From Mycoemilia scoparia (Eukaryota; Kickxellomycota; Kickxellomycetes; Kickxellales; Kickxellaceae), in the NCBI GenBank assembly GCA_027575805.1, contig JANBPU010000083.1, forward strand, positions 1 to 64,000: 64,000 nucleotides of DNA. The letters run 5' to 3'. The position numbers and the translations under genes were made by a program. Of this stretch, positions 55,201-64,000 are shown one piece after another (within the stretch, counting starts at the first letter, position 1; each line of letters opens with the position of its first letter). The notes beneath the pieces are model-generated. The model was not told where the DNA came from, searched no databases, and saw only the letters and a program-made list of their open reading frames with translations.

Positions 55201-55806
55201 CTGACTTCCCATTCCCAACCTTTGTTTCATTTGACGCCGATGTTTGGCTAACCGCTCAGCTGGATCTAAATTCTGGTCATATTCGTCCAAGTCGTACTCT
55301 TTACCAGCCGATGCCAAAAGCAACCGGCCATGGCATAGAATACTATCGATATTGAATTGCGAGAAACTAAGCTGCTCTTCATGCCCATCTTCTTCCACCG
55401 GCATTTTCTCGCCACCATCGCAAGCACCATTTGCATCGCTACTGTTGCTATTCTTATCATCGTCACCAGCATTAGTTGATGTAGCATCAATGGTAGAGGA
55501 ACTATCTATCGACAGCTTGGCCTGTGTGATTTCTTGTTTTACTTTATCATTGGGATCCCACTCTGGCACATTCTTTGCGATCTCGTATACCGTTAATGTA
55601 CCTGCGACTCTGGTATCCCAAGATGAGCTGCGAATATATTCATACACTCGGCCCAAAAGGCTTTGCAGTTCTGATGGATGCTGGGCTTGGATTGCACCAA
55701 TTTGCCGGGCTGCAGTTTGTCGCACCGTCCGGCTTCCACCCGTGTCTAGTAAAGCAAACAGCCGATCCAGCCTTGTAGATGTTGATGACGATGGTTCAGA
55801 CGTCAT
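49252..55806 (-). CDS. MOT1: MOT1/BTAF1, Swi2/Snf2 ATPase removing TBP from DNA
   Basis: 2,184 residues in a single exon, longer than yeast Mot1 (1,867) and human BTAF1 (1,849). The N-terminus LFALLDTGGSRTVRQTAARQ, AQHPSELQSLLGRVYEYIRS opens the HEAT-repeat TBP-gripping array. ATPase lobe 1: GILCDDMGLGKTLQS near residue 1582 (Walker A), DEGH near 1694, SGTPIQNN. Lobe 2: THVGGLGLNLTGADTVIF, DWNPMMDRQAMDRAHRLGQT near 2060. All motifs are intact. The extra length is in inserts: acidic/Gln-rich around residues 230-300, a Gly-Arg repeat (GRGRGRGRGRGRGRG) near 1205-1220, and poly-Gln near 1840. Those are low-complexity and probably disordered. Confidence 0.95.
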   Translation of the reverse strand: MTSEPSSSTSTRLDRLFALLDTGGSRTVRQTAARQIGAIQAQHPSELQSLLGRVYEYIRSSSWDTRVAGTLTVYEIAKNVPEWDPNDKVKQEITQAKLSIDSSSTIDATSTNAGDDDKNSNSSDANGACDGGEKMPVEEDGHEEQLSFSQFNIDSILCHGRLLLASAGKEYDLDEYDQNLDPAERLAKHRRQMKQRLGMGSQFMDDILVDESDLIPATSKKRSATSSAGPKGRGRKRKGQSSDNYEDDVDLDDEDDDDDADEYIKPPTQQQQQQQQQSQEPEIDMSKLSARERNRLKRKAKKDSKSNKSKIDLSQSTSKPIPGSTTPVGDGGANAGGGYSSTQSVVDITEQPGTEGGKIVVESKTEIDKGAVLFAIGAGRWPFEKFVEVLCMDLFDPKWEIRQGAAMALREIFKVQGAGAGRIVNKTREENDQFQQKYLLDICVRLMCVFSLDRFGDFVSDQVVAPVRENCAQAMGAVVSLLNVDSVVQVQQALLQLVERGKGFVPQTATEGQLQLQPQNGIWEIRHAGVLGLKYLSAVCRDLPVSALETTLDAALSGLSDSDDDIRGVSAETLIPLVGSLVEKLPERVIDVVYSLWLTLTTIGDDLAASTGSIMELLSSLFRHEKVRQKAIVASQEQPDQHSFAVLLPKLFPFFRHTLFSVRRSAVLAMQTLVEMQNEVLRSQNNSNNNGGTNFTIAASETSTLCLRMTLQNIVLETKDDIVEESFKLWEMLISGEKILNPGGATPEQAWLPTVVSPKLVSLFFQLVFTPIGIPLDQRLLYHIGDNGTSTTTTAANDKATGGGAGYNVDMPMIRQELSLVPVRTIILCRTVACKALGGLMNLWPQNTLKATFDPLSRYLDSGMSLHRQLAGVVIEEWAIARRKQKISENSQSSEPATIASSLSLETLKDNNLNGGPFIAELTEKLLCLISGTSSNGAQSSPSYYVDILSPLQRVQDNAKLFISTIQQALQMPPGSLPDIPTQCVGDPSVNQQQQQPPALFTPELAEYIKSQLYPSIKQGLPPRTPKSTINTLEEKFKRFESSLIYYQNQYKRLDISTNASLAGALVALGQLPPKLAPIIKSIMNSIKDESDLLLQKRAARSVAIMLAHCYLDEGKRKAPADKIVKNLTIFLCSNQWDTPDYNVDDAQREQQHQGGGILMIEMEKHRKMREEVRQNESNRAAVKAASAVAASTINGGGTTSSNGRGRGRGRGRGRGRGRGGGSASPNDSTGRESTEPGASNDVNGNFNNGKTIENKQVDPEEISEIVVRGAEMAFEEINQLFGAKLFSLMPKLWQIMSEPFIKIYGPIDFVDSQQEESSVNGSAGASDVKDIIKPDSNLYSLNYLAPKLSTIQQIDQVDSVIANTPSSEGGQSIINSLRVLITVTKTLDQSLYSEIIKMVPWVVSSIESKFASIRNVGSRAISTLGFNITGKIMELMVKSVLSNLGDTTRLARRRGISETIHYIIETLGDKVIPYITFFMVPILGRMSDHDEATRFVCTHCFAQLLRLVPLESGIPDPEGFSQELIDQRENEREFLTQLMDNKKLKPFTIPVKINANLRKYQQEGVNWLAFLGKYELHGILCDDMGLGKTLQSICILASNHYLRADRYAKSNCKAADSAPLPSLVVCPPTLVHHWEQEINQYTDNLRPLVYTGPPNERRQLLPAINKYDVIILSYDVLRNDIEYLVKTHWNYCILDEGHVIKNGKTKLTQAAKRVQASHRLILSGTPIQNNALELWSLFDFLMPGFLGTEKQFNDMYSKPILSSRDAKQTSRALADGQAALEALHKQVLPFILRRMKEDVLHDLPPKIIQDYYCELSDLQRRLYDDFTRSAMSGSMREALGGSKEGEQQQQQQQDGETSSSSEGKKSTGLSMHIFQALQYLRKLCNHPGLVLNEKHPNYMEVMNDLASKGIRLDDLSVAPKLLALRELLGECGIGNYGDNSNSSGIQSSEDAIGGGGTGMVSANHRALIFCQHKQMLDRIQEDLFKRVMPSVSYMRLDGSVPAHNRQAIVHQFNKDPSIDVLLLTTHVGGLGLNLTGADTVIFVEHDWNPMMDRQAMDRAHRLGQTKVVNVYRLITRGTLEEKIMSLQVFKTNMANTIINQQNSGLSSMNTDELLDLFTPTAGPKAGSSAGRGGDKKPDSKSGGDGKKPVSSSKAIEGLEELWDSKQYDEEYNLDSFISSLQKQ

Positions 55807-58622
55807 ATCGATGTATATTCCTATTAAAATAGCCGCACTGATATGGTTGTAGTGTATTTATCTAATTAATAGCACGGACCAAAACACATTTAGTTGGAAT
55901 ACAACTTACTTTGATTTGTATTGTATTGTATGCTTTTTGGGTTTGGTGTTAATTAAAATGCGTATAGATATATTTATTTGCTGGTAGTATTATACACTGT
56001 GTTTTATTATATTCAGACACACGCTTAACTGCCAGTCAATCTTTCTATGTGTGAATAGTTTAAGACCAACAATAACAACTCTTGGCTAGCTTATAATAGT
56101 ATTGTTGACGTATAACACAACACCCACACACACAGACACGACAACACAACAAAAAGTAAAAATTGAAATAGTGTGCAATCAAGTAATCAAGCAGTAGCAA
56201 ATAGAAATCAAGGAAGAGCCAAAAATTAAATTTATTAGAGAGCGTGTGTTGGTTGTGAGGGGATAGCCATGAGAAACCATCTTTTATAGAGAACTGATGG
56301 AGTCTTGAGTAGGTGTGTGAATAAAAAAGGGGTGGGAACCACCTGTTATTTCTAGGAATGGGCCACCTGTTGCAGTTGGGCGTCTGATGATCACAAACGC
56401 AGATTGAAAGTAGTTGGCTATGTGTGTGGTCAAACCACACACACGCACACACCAAAAAGCCTTTCACAAAAAAAAACGACCCTCTCCTCCCCTTCAGCCC
56501 TTTCCAACAGGAATTTTTTTCTCTGTGAGAGGATATGAGTGGGTGAGCGAGTCATTGAGCCGCAGCGTGTCTTTTGCCAGTAGCAGCAAAATTGTGCGGC
56601 GGCTCAACCAGTAAAATCGAGCTATTCTCTGCACAAACTTGGCTTGCTTGCTTTTAACAGGTTGACGAAAGACCCCTTCCACCCAATCATATTGTTGGCT
56701 TTGGAATAAAAATAGGGGGTATAGCCAATCACTTTTTGCCATTGAAAACAGCTTCAAAGTGAGCGGCTGATAGCCCTACACGGTCTTCTTGGACGCACAT
56801 GTGTGGCAGCAGGAGCTTGGTAGCGCTGATATGGTGACTGCCATTTCAAAACACCTTGAGCTGGAACAAATGTGATTGGTTGAAGGACAAACAGTGTTGT
56901 GTTTCTATGATTTATTAAAAATACAATAACAGAAAGAAAGGCCTTCTACTTGCCACTTTTTTGTTATTGTTGTTGTTGTTGTTGCCTGTCACCATTGCTG
57001 CAACAAAATGAGAACACCGCTCCAAACACAATGTCAGCCCAAGAATGTATTTAACATTGTTTCGGTTTTGCCCATTTTTTCTTAGCCACCATCACCATTA
57101 TTATAATTACCACCATTAGCTATGTGGTATTCATTCCCATCATTCAACAAAAAGACCATGAATGAATGGCATTCTTTGATAAATTAACCTGTTATTACTA
57201 GCTAGCTAGATAGTCAGCCAGCCAGCCAACCATCTTTCAACAGAAATAGATAATTATCACTTTACCTTATACTATTAGGTAACATAACCATCGCATTATA
57301 TTTAGTAATTTTTCAATAAACAAATATCCACTGACTACCAACTACTCTTGTTGAATACCTTGATAAAATGGTCAAGATTCACCAGAGATCAAATTTATGG
57401 CGGTAGAAGAAATAGCAGTTCTTTGTCATCATATTTTGGCTCAGCCACCACAGACCATTTGCGCTATGCACGCTATGCAATTCCTAGTAGAACCCACACA
57501 ATTCTATCCAAGGTCTTGTAAACTATGCTATATAATTACACGGAGAAATGATTCCCTTTTTTTTCACCCACCAAGAATACGATTCCGAATAATCGACATT
57601 CATAATTCATGCAATACATTACAAAATTCTATTTAAATTAATTCCTCCAATGCTTAAAAAAAAGCCCTCGTGATGAATGAATACATGCACATCGATCTTT
57701 GGAATTGATAAATTCTAAATATCACAATCCTTGGATTGGATAATAGGAAACATTTTCTTTTGCATTAAAAGGATAATACCATCATCTAATATCAACCCCA
57801 ATTGGAGCTTATTGATAACAATGACGAAAATAACTATGTATTATTTTAAAAGGACAATTAATGCCAGATAGATACAGTGAAGCAAATATCACTTATGTTG
57901 TGCATAAAGAAATATATTCGACATATGAGTTATTATTTTTGAAGGGTGACCATCTACTAACAGATGGTGATCACTAATTTGGCTTTAGTTTCCCCTATAA
58001 TCGGTGGCCACCAAAAGTCACCCTTCAAAAATTATGATCCATATGTAATCAGAAAGAACACAGAGAAAGTAGTGATAGATAAAAAAAGAAAATTAATCAA
58101 AAGTAGCAGTACTATTATTAATGTCAGAAGCGAATTTAGGATCTAGGAAGGTTATTTAGGAAGAGATACAATGATATTAAGAGATAAAAGGAGGAAAGGA
58201 GGAATATTGGGGGTGGGTTGTTGTGGCTATAGTTTTAGTTGTTATCTGAAAGAGCGAGAGATTTTATAATAACAAAAATGATATACGACACATTACACAA
58301 AGTACAACAATAAAAGAAAAAACTATAAAGTATCAAGATGATGTATCAGCCAGTCGTATGTGTAGCAGTATGTTGCTTCGTCATCATCATGGCGTTCGTG
58401 TATAAAAAAGAAGGAGAAGTGAAAAGTACACCTCCAGACATGAATACGCAAAATTATAATCCCAAGAGTAATTGAAGTATATCAGTTGTAGTAATGAGCG
58501 TTCTAACAGTACAAAGTTTGAGAGAGAGAGTGTGTGTGTATGTGTGTGAAAGAGATAATTATGAATCACGAATCTAATATTAATACTTTTTTCTTGCACT
58601 ATCATCATCAGGGTGGTGACGA
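55807..58622. other. Long intergenic region between MOT1 and RhoGAP gene
   Basis: 2.8 kb with no credible coding frame. Contains an (AC)-rich tract about 56118-56140, a (GTT)n tract about 56961-56984, a GCCAGCCAGCCAACC motif (57222-57236) like those upstream of the bestrophin gene, and MITE copy 12. The left part is the MOT1 promoter; the right part is the RhoGAP 3' flank. Confidence 0.5.
57926..58041 (+). mobile_element. MITE copy 12
   Basis: TA at 57924-57925 and 58042-58043. Ends TGAGTTATTATTTTTGAAGGG and CACCCTTCAAAAATTATGATCCA, 116 bp. Interior as copies 9 and 11. The best preserved copy. Confidence 0.85.
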
Positions 58623-61600
58623 TCATTCAGAAACAAGCGTTTCTTTTGCTCTAGAGTTCCTTCGACTTTTAGACCAATGTCTACGCAACCGTGTAATTGG
58701 TCCCACAGATTCTCTTTTAGGTTGCTTTTCAACTGTATGACCTAATGAAAAGGTTTTTGCCGTTGGACTGGACACTCGATTGAATTGTCGTGGTGATGTT
58801 GAATCAATCGAATTGGAATCAAAGTCGGAACGTGAGAAATTTAGCAACCTAAATGATTGTGGTCGGTTGGAGTTGGATGTGGTTGTGGCTGTGTTTTGTG
58901 AAGTTGTTGGTGGTGGTGAAGTTTGCGTTGATGATGCTGTGAGAGGTGGTTGCTGCTGGTGATCCTGCTGTTGTTGTTGTTGGTAATGATGTTGTTGTTG
59001 CTGTCCATAATAGCCCTGGTTATATAATTCACCAGGGTAATTATTTAGATTCTGGGCAGCAGTTTCCCTTGGAGATGACGATCTGCTAGCAGAATCAAGT
59101 TTATGGTAAGGAATTGGTGGCAACTGAGGCGCATCATACCGGCCATTATCATTATTGTTTTTATCTGATGTCATCTTAGAATCTGTTGAAGATGTAGGAT
59201 TTGACTCAGAACCATGGTTTGAGCCATAAACAGCCACTGTTGACGAATGAATACTGTTGTTGTTATTATCCTGATGAATAGATTTGCGATTGAATGGAAA
59301 GAATCCTCTTTTCGAAACTGGACTGCTGTTACGAAGAGATCCACTACTAACTCCCCATGTATGACTGGTTTTTGATGTGTTCTTTAGAGACGTTGGAGAT
59401 GTCATTCTGGAAGTTGGTGGCGATTCTGGCCTTCCAGTTGAAGGAGTAGCAGATATACTGGGATCAACATCATCACTCCCTGGTGTCTGAGGTTTTCCAG
59501 TGTTAATTTTCATTATTTGCGCTGGGCCTGACTTTCGCTCCTTTGATAATCGGCGTGATAAAGCAGACATCTTACTTGCTTTACTTGCATAGTTAAATAC
59601 AGCTGGTTGGAATCGTCTCTCTGGAGGTGGTGGTGGCAGTGATTCGATTTCACCAAATCTAGAGTTTGTATTGCCTGAAGCATCGGTTATTGTTGCTGTT
59701 GTTGCTGCAATGCTCTGGGGCAAAGGCTGAGTTGAAGGCAACTGTTCGAGCCATTTTGAAGCATCTGGTGATAGTAATAGTGCACTTAAGCGTGGTAATG
59801 CATTTTCGACAGCATTGCTTCTTGCGGCTGCATTGTTCATATCAACTTGATCCGAGACCGATGTGTTTATTGGTTTCAATGGGTGTTGAGGTAAGACACC
59901 ATCTACAGCTTCAGATCTTGTTGGAGGGCTCGAAAGCACTGATGGTCTACGATCCTTTTGGTTGAAGTTTGGACTAAATCTAGAGTTAGTGGGCTCTGAG
60001 GAGCCATTAATCACATTGTATCCGCCAAATCTACCTGGCAGTGAGCCACTTTGCGGCGATTCGGCCCTTCTTGGGGCCCCTCCGCCAACAAGAGCGGTGG
60101 ATGAGAGTGATGGGTGCTGTGGACCTGGTGAGCGAGATTGTGGTGGAAGACTATAAAGTGATGATGTTTCGCCTCTACGAGGCAAACTTGAATATGGAGC
60201 TTCTCCAGGATTTATACTGGTTCTATAGTTGTAGTTGATTGCGGCCAAAAGATCCACAGGTTGAGTATCATAGGCTCTGCTGCTGCCTGCTGCCGAATTC
60301 CGGTCTGAAACTATTGCTGCTGCTGCAGATGTTGTTAAAGCAGCAGTTGAACCTGAATTTGCCCCAGATGGGTCGTAAAGACGCGCTGGTACCCGTCTTG
60401 AATTGAATGTGCTGATAGACGAAGTAGGGTTTTCCCCAGAGGCATCGCTTATGCATTGGGCCTGGAAGACTATAGGCTGTTCTGTTATTATCTTACACTC
60501 TTCATCAAGACCAATCTCTTTCCGTAAGACCGGATCACAGGTCAAGAATGCTCTTAGAGTCATTGATTTCGGAATGCTTTCTGGTGGCATGATCTTGTCT
60601 ACATTTGTGATCAGGAATTCAACCACTGGCTTGGAATGTTTGTATTCGTCTGGTTTCATAAAGTGATCAGGGTGTACCAGCAATGAAGGTTGGAATACCG
60701 CAGCAAGATTGGAAGCATCCATTCGCGTTAATGCCGTGTTTTCTTCTTGAGAAAAAATGTGCAATATATGGAGCGTATACAGGAGTGTATGGCGCTGGAA
60801 AACTGGAAGCTTGTAAATTAGAGAAGCATATTTTTCTATTCTTTCCAAATCATCACCAGACCGCAGGACTTTTCTAAAACGATCATAAAACTCAACTGAG
60901 ATCAGTGGTCCAGGAAGGTTTGTCAAGTATCTACGAAATACTGTAGCCGTGTCGTGCATTGTGTACCCAGTCCAGTCCAAATTCTTTCCGAAATCGCGAG
61001 TCCGATCAAACTCCTGTTGCAACTTCTGGGACCGTGTTACTGAACCAGCAACACGAAATATGCCCGTCGTTTGTTGACCTTCATTGACCAGGCGCTTCCC
61101 ACATATGGCTGTGATGGCAGGAACAATGCAGGGCTCACCAGTGCCCATAAAATACCCTACTTTTGTGCCTGATGCTAGGACTGCGGCTTCTAAAGGTGAC
61201 CCAAAAAGGTCATCCAAAAGCAGTGTTCTTGACCCAATTGCTTCGCTCTTTGGCCTTGGTCTCATTCCTTCTGAACTATTGCGCCCACACAAACGTACAA
61301 ACACATTTGACTTTTTGTCATGTGTGGGTGAATTGTTTTCAAATCTGTTTTTTGGTATCGATACCGAAGACTTTGGAAGGCCAACGGAAGCCAGTGCTCC
61401 GGGGGGAATTGGGCCAGATATTGATTCGCGTTGTATCTGTGTATGTCGGTTCAGTAGCTGAGACGAATCAGGCGAAAACATGCTGTGTACATTGTTTCTG
61501 TTTAAACGGGCTGGTTTGCTTTGGTTTGGGCGTGGTACATTATGCTCGCCATATGTTCGACCAACTGCCTCCTGAAAGGACTCCATCTCTACCTTGGCCT

Positions 61601-61733
61601 CAAGGGCTGCCAGCTCCTCTAGCTTGGCATCAGGACCGGGATCGTTTGCATGTGCTAGGGCAAAGGGTAAACTCGTTTCTGAGCCCGAGTGGTTTGAATA
61701 GTCCCCTGGGGCTCTTCTTTGTGTGGCTGGCAT
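58623..61733 (-). CDS. RhoGAP, SAC7/BAG7-like GTPase-activating protein
   Basis: 1,036 residues, one exon. ATG at 61733 (MPATQRRAPGDY) chosen; the frame stays open upstream to 61919 but that part reads like leader. RhoGAP domain roughly residues 185-370: FGSPLEAAVLASGTKVGYFM, then the arginine-finger loop TTGIFRVAGSVTRSQKLQQE, KNLDWTGYTMHDTATVFRRY, LTNLPGPLISVEFYDRFRKV, and NLAAVFQPSLL. The order and the FGxPLE start resemble the Sac7/Bag7 group that turns off Rho1 in cell-wall signalling. The remaining ~650 residues are disordered: Ser/Pro/Asn-rich with a Gln/His run (HHYQQQQQQDHQQQ). The frame ends SRAKETLVSE. Confidence 0.88.
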   Translation of the reverse strand: MPATQRRAPGDYSNHSGSETSLPFALAHANDPGPDAKLEELAALEAKVEMESFQEAVGRTYGEHNVPRPNQSKPARLNRNNVHSMFSPDSSQLLNRHTQIQRESISGPIPPGALASVGLPKSSVSIPKNRFENNSPTHDKKSNVFVRLCGRNSSEGMRPRPKSEAIGSRTLLLDDLFGSPLEAAVLASGTKVGYFMGTGEPCIVPAITAICGKRLVNEGQQTTGIFRVAGSVTRSQKLQQEFDRTRDFGKNLDWTGYTMHDTATVFRRYLTNLPGPLISVEFYDRFRKVLRSGDDLERIEKYASLIYKLPVFQRHTLLYTLHILHIFSQEENTALTRMDASNLAAVFQPSLLVHPDHFMKPDEYKHSKPVVEFLITNVDKIMPPESIPKSMTLRAFLTCDPVLRKEIGLDEECKIITEQPIVFQAQCISDASGENPTSSISTFNSRRVPARLYDPSGANSGSTAALTTSAAAAIVSDRNSAAGSSRAYDTQPVDLLAAINYNYRTSINPGEAPYSSLPRRGETSSLYSLPPQSRSPGPQHPSLSSTALVGGGAPRRAESPQSGSLPGRFGGYNVINGSSEPTNSRFSPNFNQKDRRPSVLSSPPTRSEAVDGVLPQHPLKPINTSVSDQVDMNNAAARSNAVENALPRLSALLLSPDASKWLEQLPSTQPLPQSIAATTATITDASGNTNSRFGEIESLPPPPPERRFQPAVFNYASKASKMSALSRRLSKERKSGPAQIMKINTGKPQTPGSDDVDPSISATPSTGRPESPPTSRMTSPTSLKNTSKTSHTWGVSSGSLRNSSPVSKRGFFPFNRKSIHQDNNNNSIHSSTVAVYGSNHGSESNPTSSTDSKMTSDKNNNDNGRYDAPQLPPIPYHKLDSASRSSSPRETAAQNLNNYPGELYNQGYYGQQQQHHYQQQQQQDHQQQPPLTASSTQTSPPPTTSQNTATTTSNSNRPQSFRLLNFSRSDFDSNSIDSTSPRQFNRVSSPTAKTFSLGHTVEKQPKRESVGPITRLRRHWSKSRRNSRAKETLVSE

Positions 61734-64000
61734 TTTGAAATTGTGTGCGAGGATGTGCTGATTGCTCCTCTTCTTGGCTAATGTAATGTAGTTAAGACTA
61801 TATAATAAAAGTAGCACAAAGGCCGGATGTTTAGTGTTGTCTGGTATTGAGTGGACTGGCCACTTATGTATCTGTGGTTCAAATACACAAATGTGCATAT
61901 ACAAATACCAATCGTGCAAATCGTAATATTAGTACCTTTTGTATGTTTATAGTAGGCGAATTGGCATTCAGCGATGGCAAAAGCTGTTGCGGATTTGCTG
62001 ATTAGAGTAAATAGAGAGAAGCAAAGCAAGAAATACTTGGCTCTTGTGTCCCCTGGAGCACTTGAAAAGTGGACAAACGTGTGTGTGTGTGTGTGTTTGG
62101 TTGCCACAAGCGTTTGTATTATAATAGTTATATAATGGCCAACCAACCACGGACCTCGGTTAATATTAAAATATGATGGTGATAGGAAAGCGAGAGAGCG
62201 CTGGTTGAGTGTGTGTATTAAAGAAAACAAAGGACTGCTACCCTGAAGAACGAAGAGGAGAGGGAAGAGACTTTCTGCTAACTGGCTATCGGTGTGGCTA
62301 CACGTATCAGCAATAGCAAGTATCTTAAAGAACAAGATAACGAAATAATGGAGGGAACAACGGCCCACGCACAACAGAGCAGCAATAGAGAAAAGTTAAA
62401 ATAAGGAGGGGAGAGTGTGATGCTTTCACTTTGAATGACCAATTGGCTGCTTCAGCAGTTGTGGTGGTGGTGGTGGTGGTGAGAAGTGGGTTTGGAAATG
62501 AGAGTAACAGAGAATAAAATGGCAGCAATATGGGAGGTAAAGGGGCAAAATAAAGCAACAGTATAAAGTAATACTCCAAGAAGACGAAAAGAAGGGCGTG
62601 AGAAGATGCTCTGGGCCAGAAAGTAAGGTAGTCAGATAAAATGTACAAAGGAGTTTAAGAATGTTGTAGGTATATGATGCACTCGAGGGTATGTTTATGA
62701 ACCTCTGATCATTTCTGACAGCCTGAAAACTTGCTTTGAAAACCTGGAATCTCGGGCCAAATACTCGCAACACACAGTTGAGGCTTTTGCATTTGTCTGC
62801 TTGGGCATGAGGGCGGTGATGGTGATGCGGTGGCATTTTCGAGTGCTAAAATTAGCAACTCCTCAGCGCCATTTTGTGCAAATATACTCGTTCTCCTCCT
62901 CCTCCATATTCTTCCATCAGCACAGCCTGATGGCCTGCGCTTCTGCCAGGAGTGGGTATCAAGATATCCAGCCCATTGGAAGAGCAGCGGCACATTTGAG
63001 CCACCGCAACCTTGCCACTTGATGAGAAAGAAGGTTCGTGGAATTCTTTAAAAAGGCTCAGGACAAGCAGACCCTGCTGGCTACGGTTGCTACTACCCAT
63101 TCACACCCCCTACGAACAAGGGATCGTCATGGCCTGGACCTGGTGCCAAGAACAGCAGCGTAGTATCTTTACAGCGACAGCGGCTGCGCGCGACACTATG
63201 GCTGCTGGTCATCTATACGTATCTTCAGGCCTCTATCTCCGCAAAACATATGGCAGGCTCCTCCCCGAGATGATTAAGCTGTTTATTACTCCTAGGGAGG
63301 AAGCTGTATGCCACATATGGCAGGCCCCTCCCCAATCAAGAGAAAGCCAAATAGCATATCCATACATTCCTGAAAAATTGGCCCATAGCCCATACATTTA
63401 GGCTTGTGTTGGAGCGATTAGTCTGGTACATTTTAGAGAAGACGCTGCCATAGATTAAGTCAGACCACAATAATATCAGCCCACCCCACCAAAAAACGAG
63501 CCTTTTGCCACTGTTGTGTGTGCTTGTGTGTTATAGTGGTTTCTGTGGTATTCAATGCCACATTTGTTGTGGAACTAGAAACAGGCACTCTTACCACCGC
63601 CCTGTGTTACGATATCCCCACAGACCCCGCCAGTATCGGTCCACATACACACAGGAAGGCAAAACGAACTGCTTCGAGTGTCCAAGTTATTTTTCTATCA
63701 AAGATAGTCTGCCACAGTAGCTAATCTTCATCTATGAAAAGCCACTCACAAACTGAATCTATATTTAGCTTGGCATCTAGCATCACTAAATAAGCACTTT
63801 GACTATTGGAGCTGTGCCCCACAAGCTTTTCATTTTTCCTAGCATTTATTATTAGCCACTACATTATATAACAACGGCAGCAGCAGCAGCAGATGGTAAT
63901 AGTGGTTAAGGCAAGGGATCGCAGCTAGATTGCCAAGCCTTACATCTCTTTATCCTGTATGGTCCTGGGTAAAACAGGTGATAAACATTTATTTAAAACA
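61734..64000. other. Upstream of RhoGAP; simple repeats and possible gene remnants
   Basis: No gene is supported. (GT)n at 62079-62096 and (GGT)n at 62461-62482 are present. 62700-63300 is more GC-rich than its surroundings and has several overlapping open frames on both strands without recognisable domains, perhaps a worn gene. A CATATGGCAGGCTCCTCCCC-type motif occurs twice (63247 and 63314). The block 63373-63402 (GCCCATAGCCCATACATTT) also occurs at 3778-3797. A frame 63518-63724 has a hydrophobic start and is not assigned. Confidence 0.4.

Noticed and set aside
61734..61919. RhoGAP start 62 codons upstream
   Set aside because: The upstream codons read hydrophobic and non-conserved (leader-like), while MPATQRR at 61733 begins a charged typical N-terminus.
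63012..63401. 129-codon plus-strand frame in the GC-rich patch
   Set aside because: Overlaps equally open frames on the other strand, has no domain, and includes duplicated short motifs; likely non-coding or a worn remnant.
63880..63975. tRNA-like word TAGTGGTTAAGGC resembling the D-arm of a tRNA-Ser/Leu gene
   Set aside because: No T-loop GTTCRAATC or matching acceptor stem follows within the right distance.

Overview
This is a nuclear window from a fungus. The evidence is GT-AG introns of roughly 60-200 bases, a fungal gene set (SAC7-type RhoGAP, MOT1, URA5, COX24/mS38, CYM1, TRM13, YJU2), compact spacing of single-copy housekeeping genes, and AT-rich intergenic DNA. Intron load is modest (0-4 per gene), which would suit an early-diverging (zygomycete-grade) fungus, but the exact lineage cannot be fixed from the sequence alone. 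No viral, bacterial, CRISPR or tRNA content was found.

Layout. 1-5.0 kb is decayed, mosaic DNA. It holds the 3' part of an unknown gene, a complete LSM3 gene inside a 1.04 kb segmental duplication (second copy at 15.05-16.1 kb), an RNase H2 catalytic-subunit gene that has lost its first catalytic exon and carries a frameshift, and an internal fragment of cytoplasmic dynein heavy chain with a nonsense codon. 5.2-19 kb carries a GNL3/NUG1-type GTPase, mS38, a MADS-box factor, a bestrophin-family channel, LSM3 copy 2 and TRM13. 19-31 kb carries cytosolic leucyl-tRNA synthetase, a small secreted protein, CWF19L2, URA5, mitochondrial uL4m and an MTH1-type Nudix hydrolase. 30.7-42.9 kb is bounded by an inverted duplication of about 1 kb, each arm holding a tiny secreted-peptide gene. 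Between the arms sit an orphan protein, the mitochondrial presequence protease CYM1 and, tail-to-tail with it, an M3-family oligopeptidase relative whose HExxH zinc site has been lost. 43-64 kb carries YJU2, a MEAK7-type TLDc protein, a FIT-family lipid-droplet protein, RWDD1/GIR2, the very large MOT1/BTAF1 ATPase and a SAC7-type RhoGAP.

Repeats. At least twelve copies of one MITE family (about 95-135 bp, 20-25 bp terminal inverted repeats with core ATTTTTGAAGGG / CCCTTCAAAAAT, TA target site) are scattered through intergenic DNA, and one lies inside an intron. One insertion has a matching empty site in the other arm of the inverted duplication, which demonstrates mobility and a TA target.

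The most interesting signals are: (1) the TA-flanked MITE family with a natural empty site; (2) several GC-AG introns with a GCAAGT donor; (3) the predicted-dead M3 peptidase next to CYM1; (4) the paired secreted micro-proteins whose signal peptide is conserved while the mature part diverges; (5) a recent duplication leaving two intact LSM3 genes beside gene debris. Functions are inferred from recognisable domains. No database search or alignment was run.
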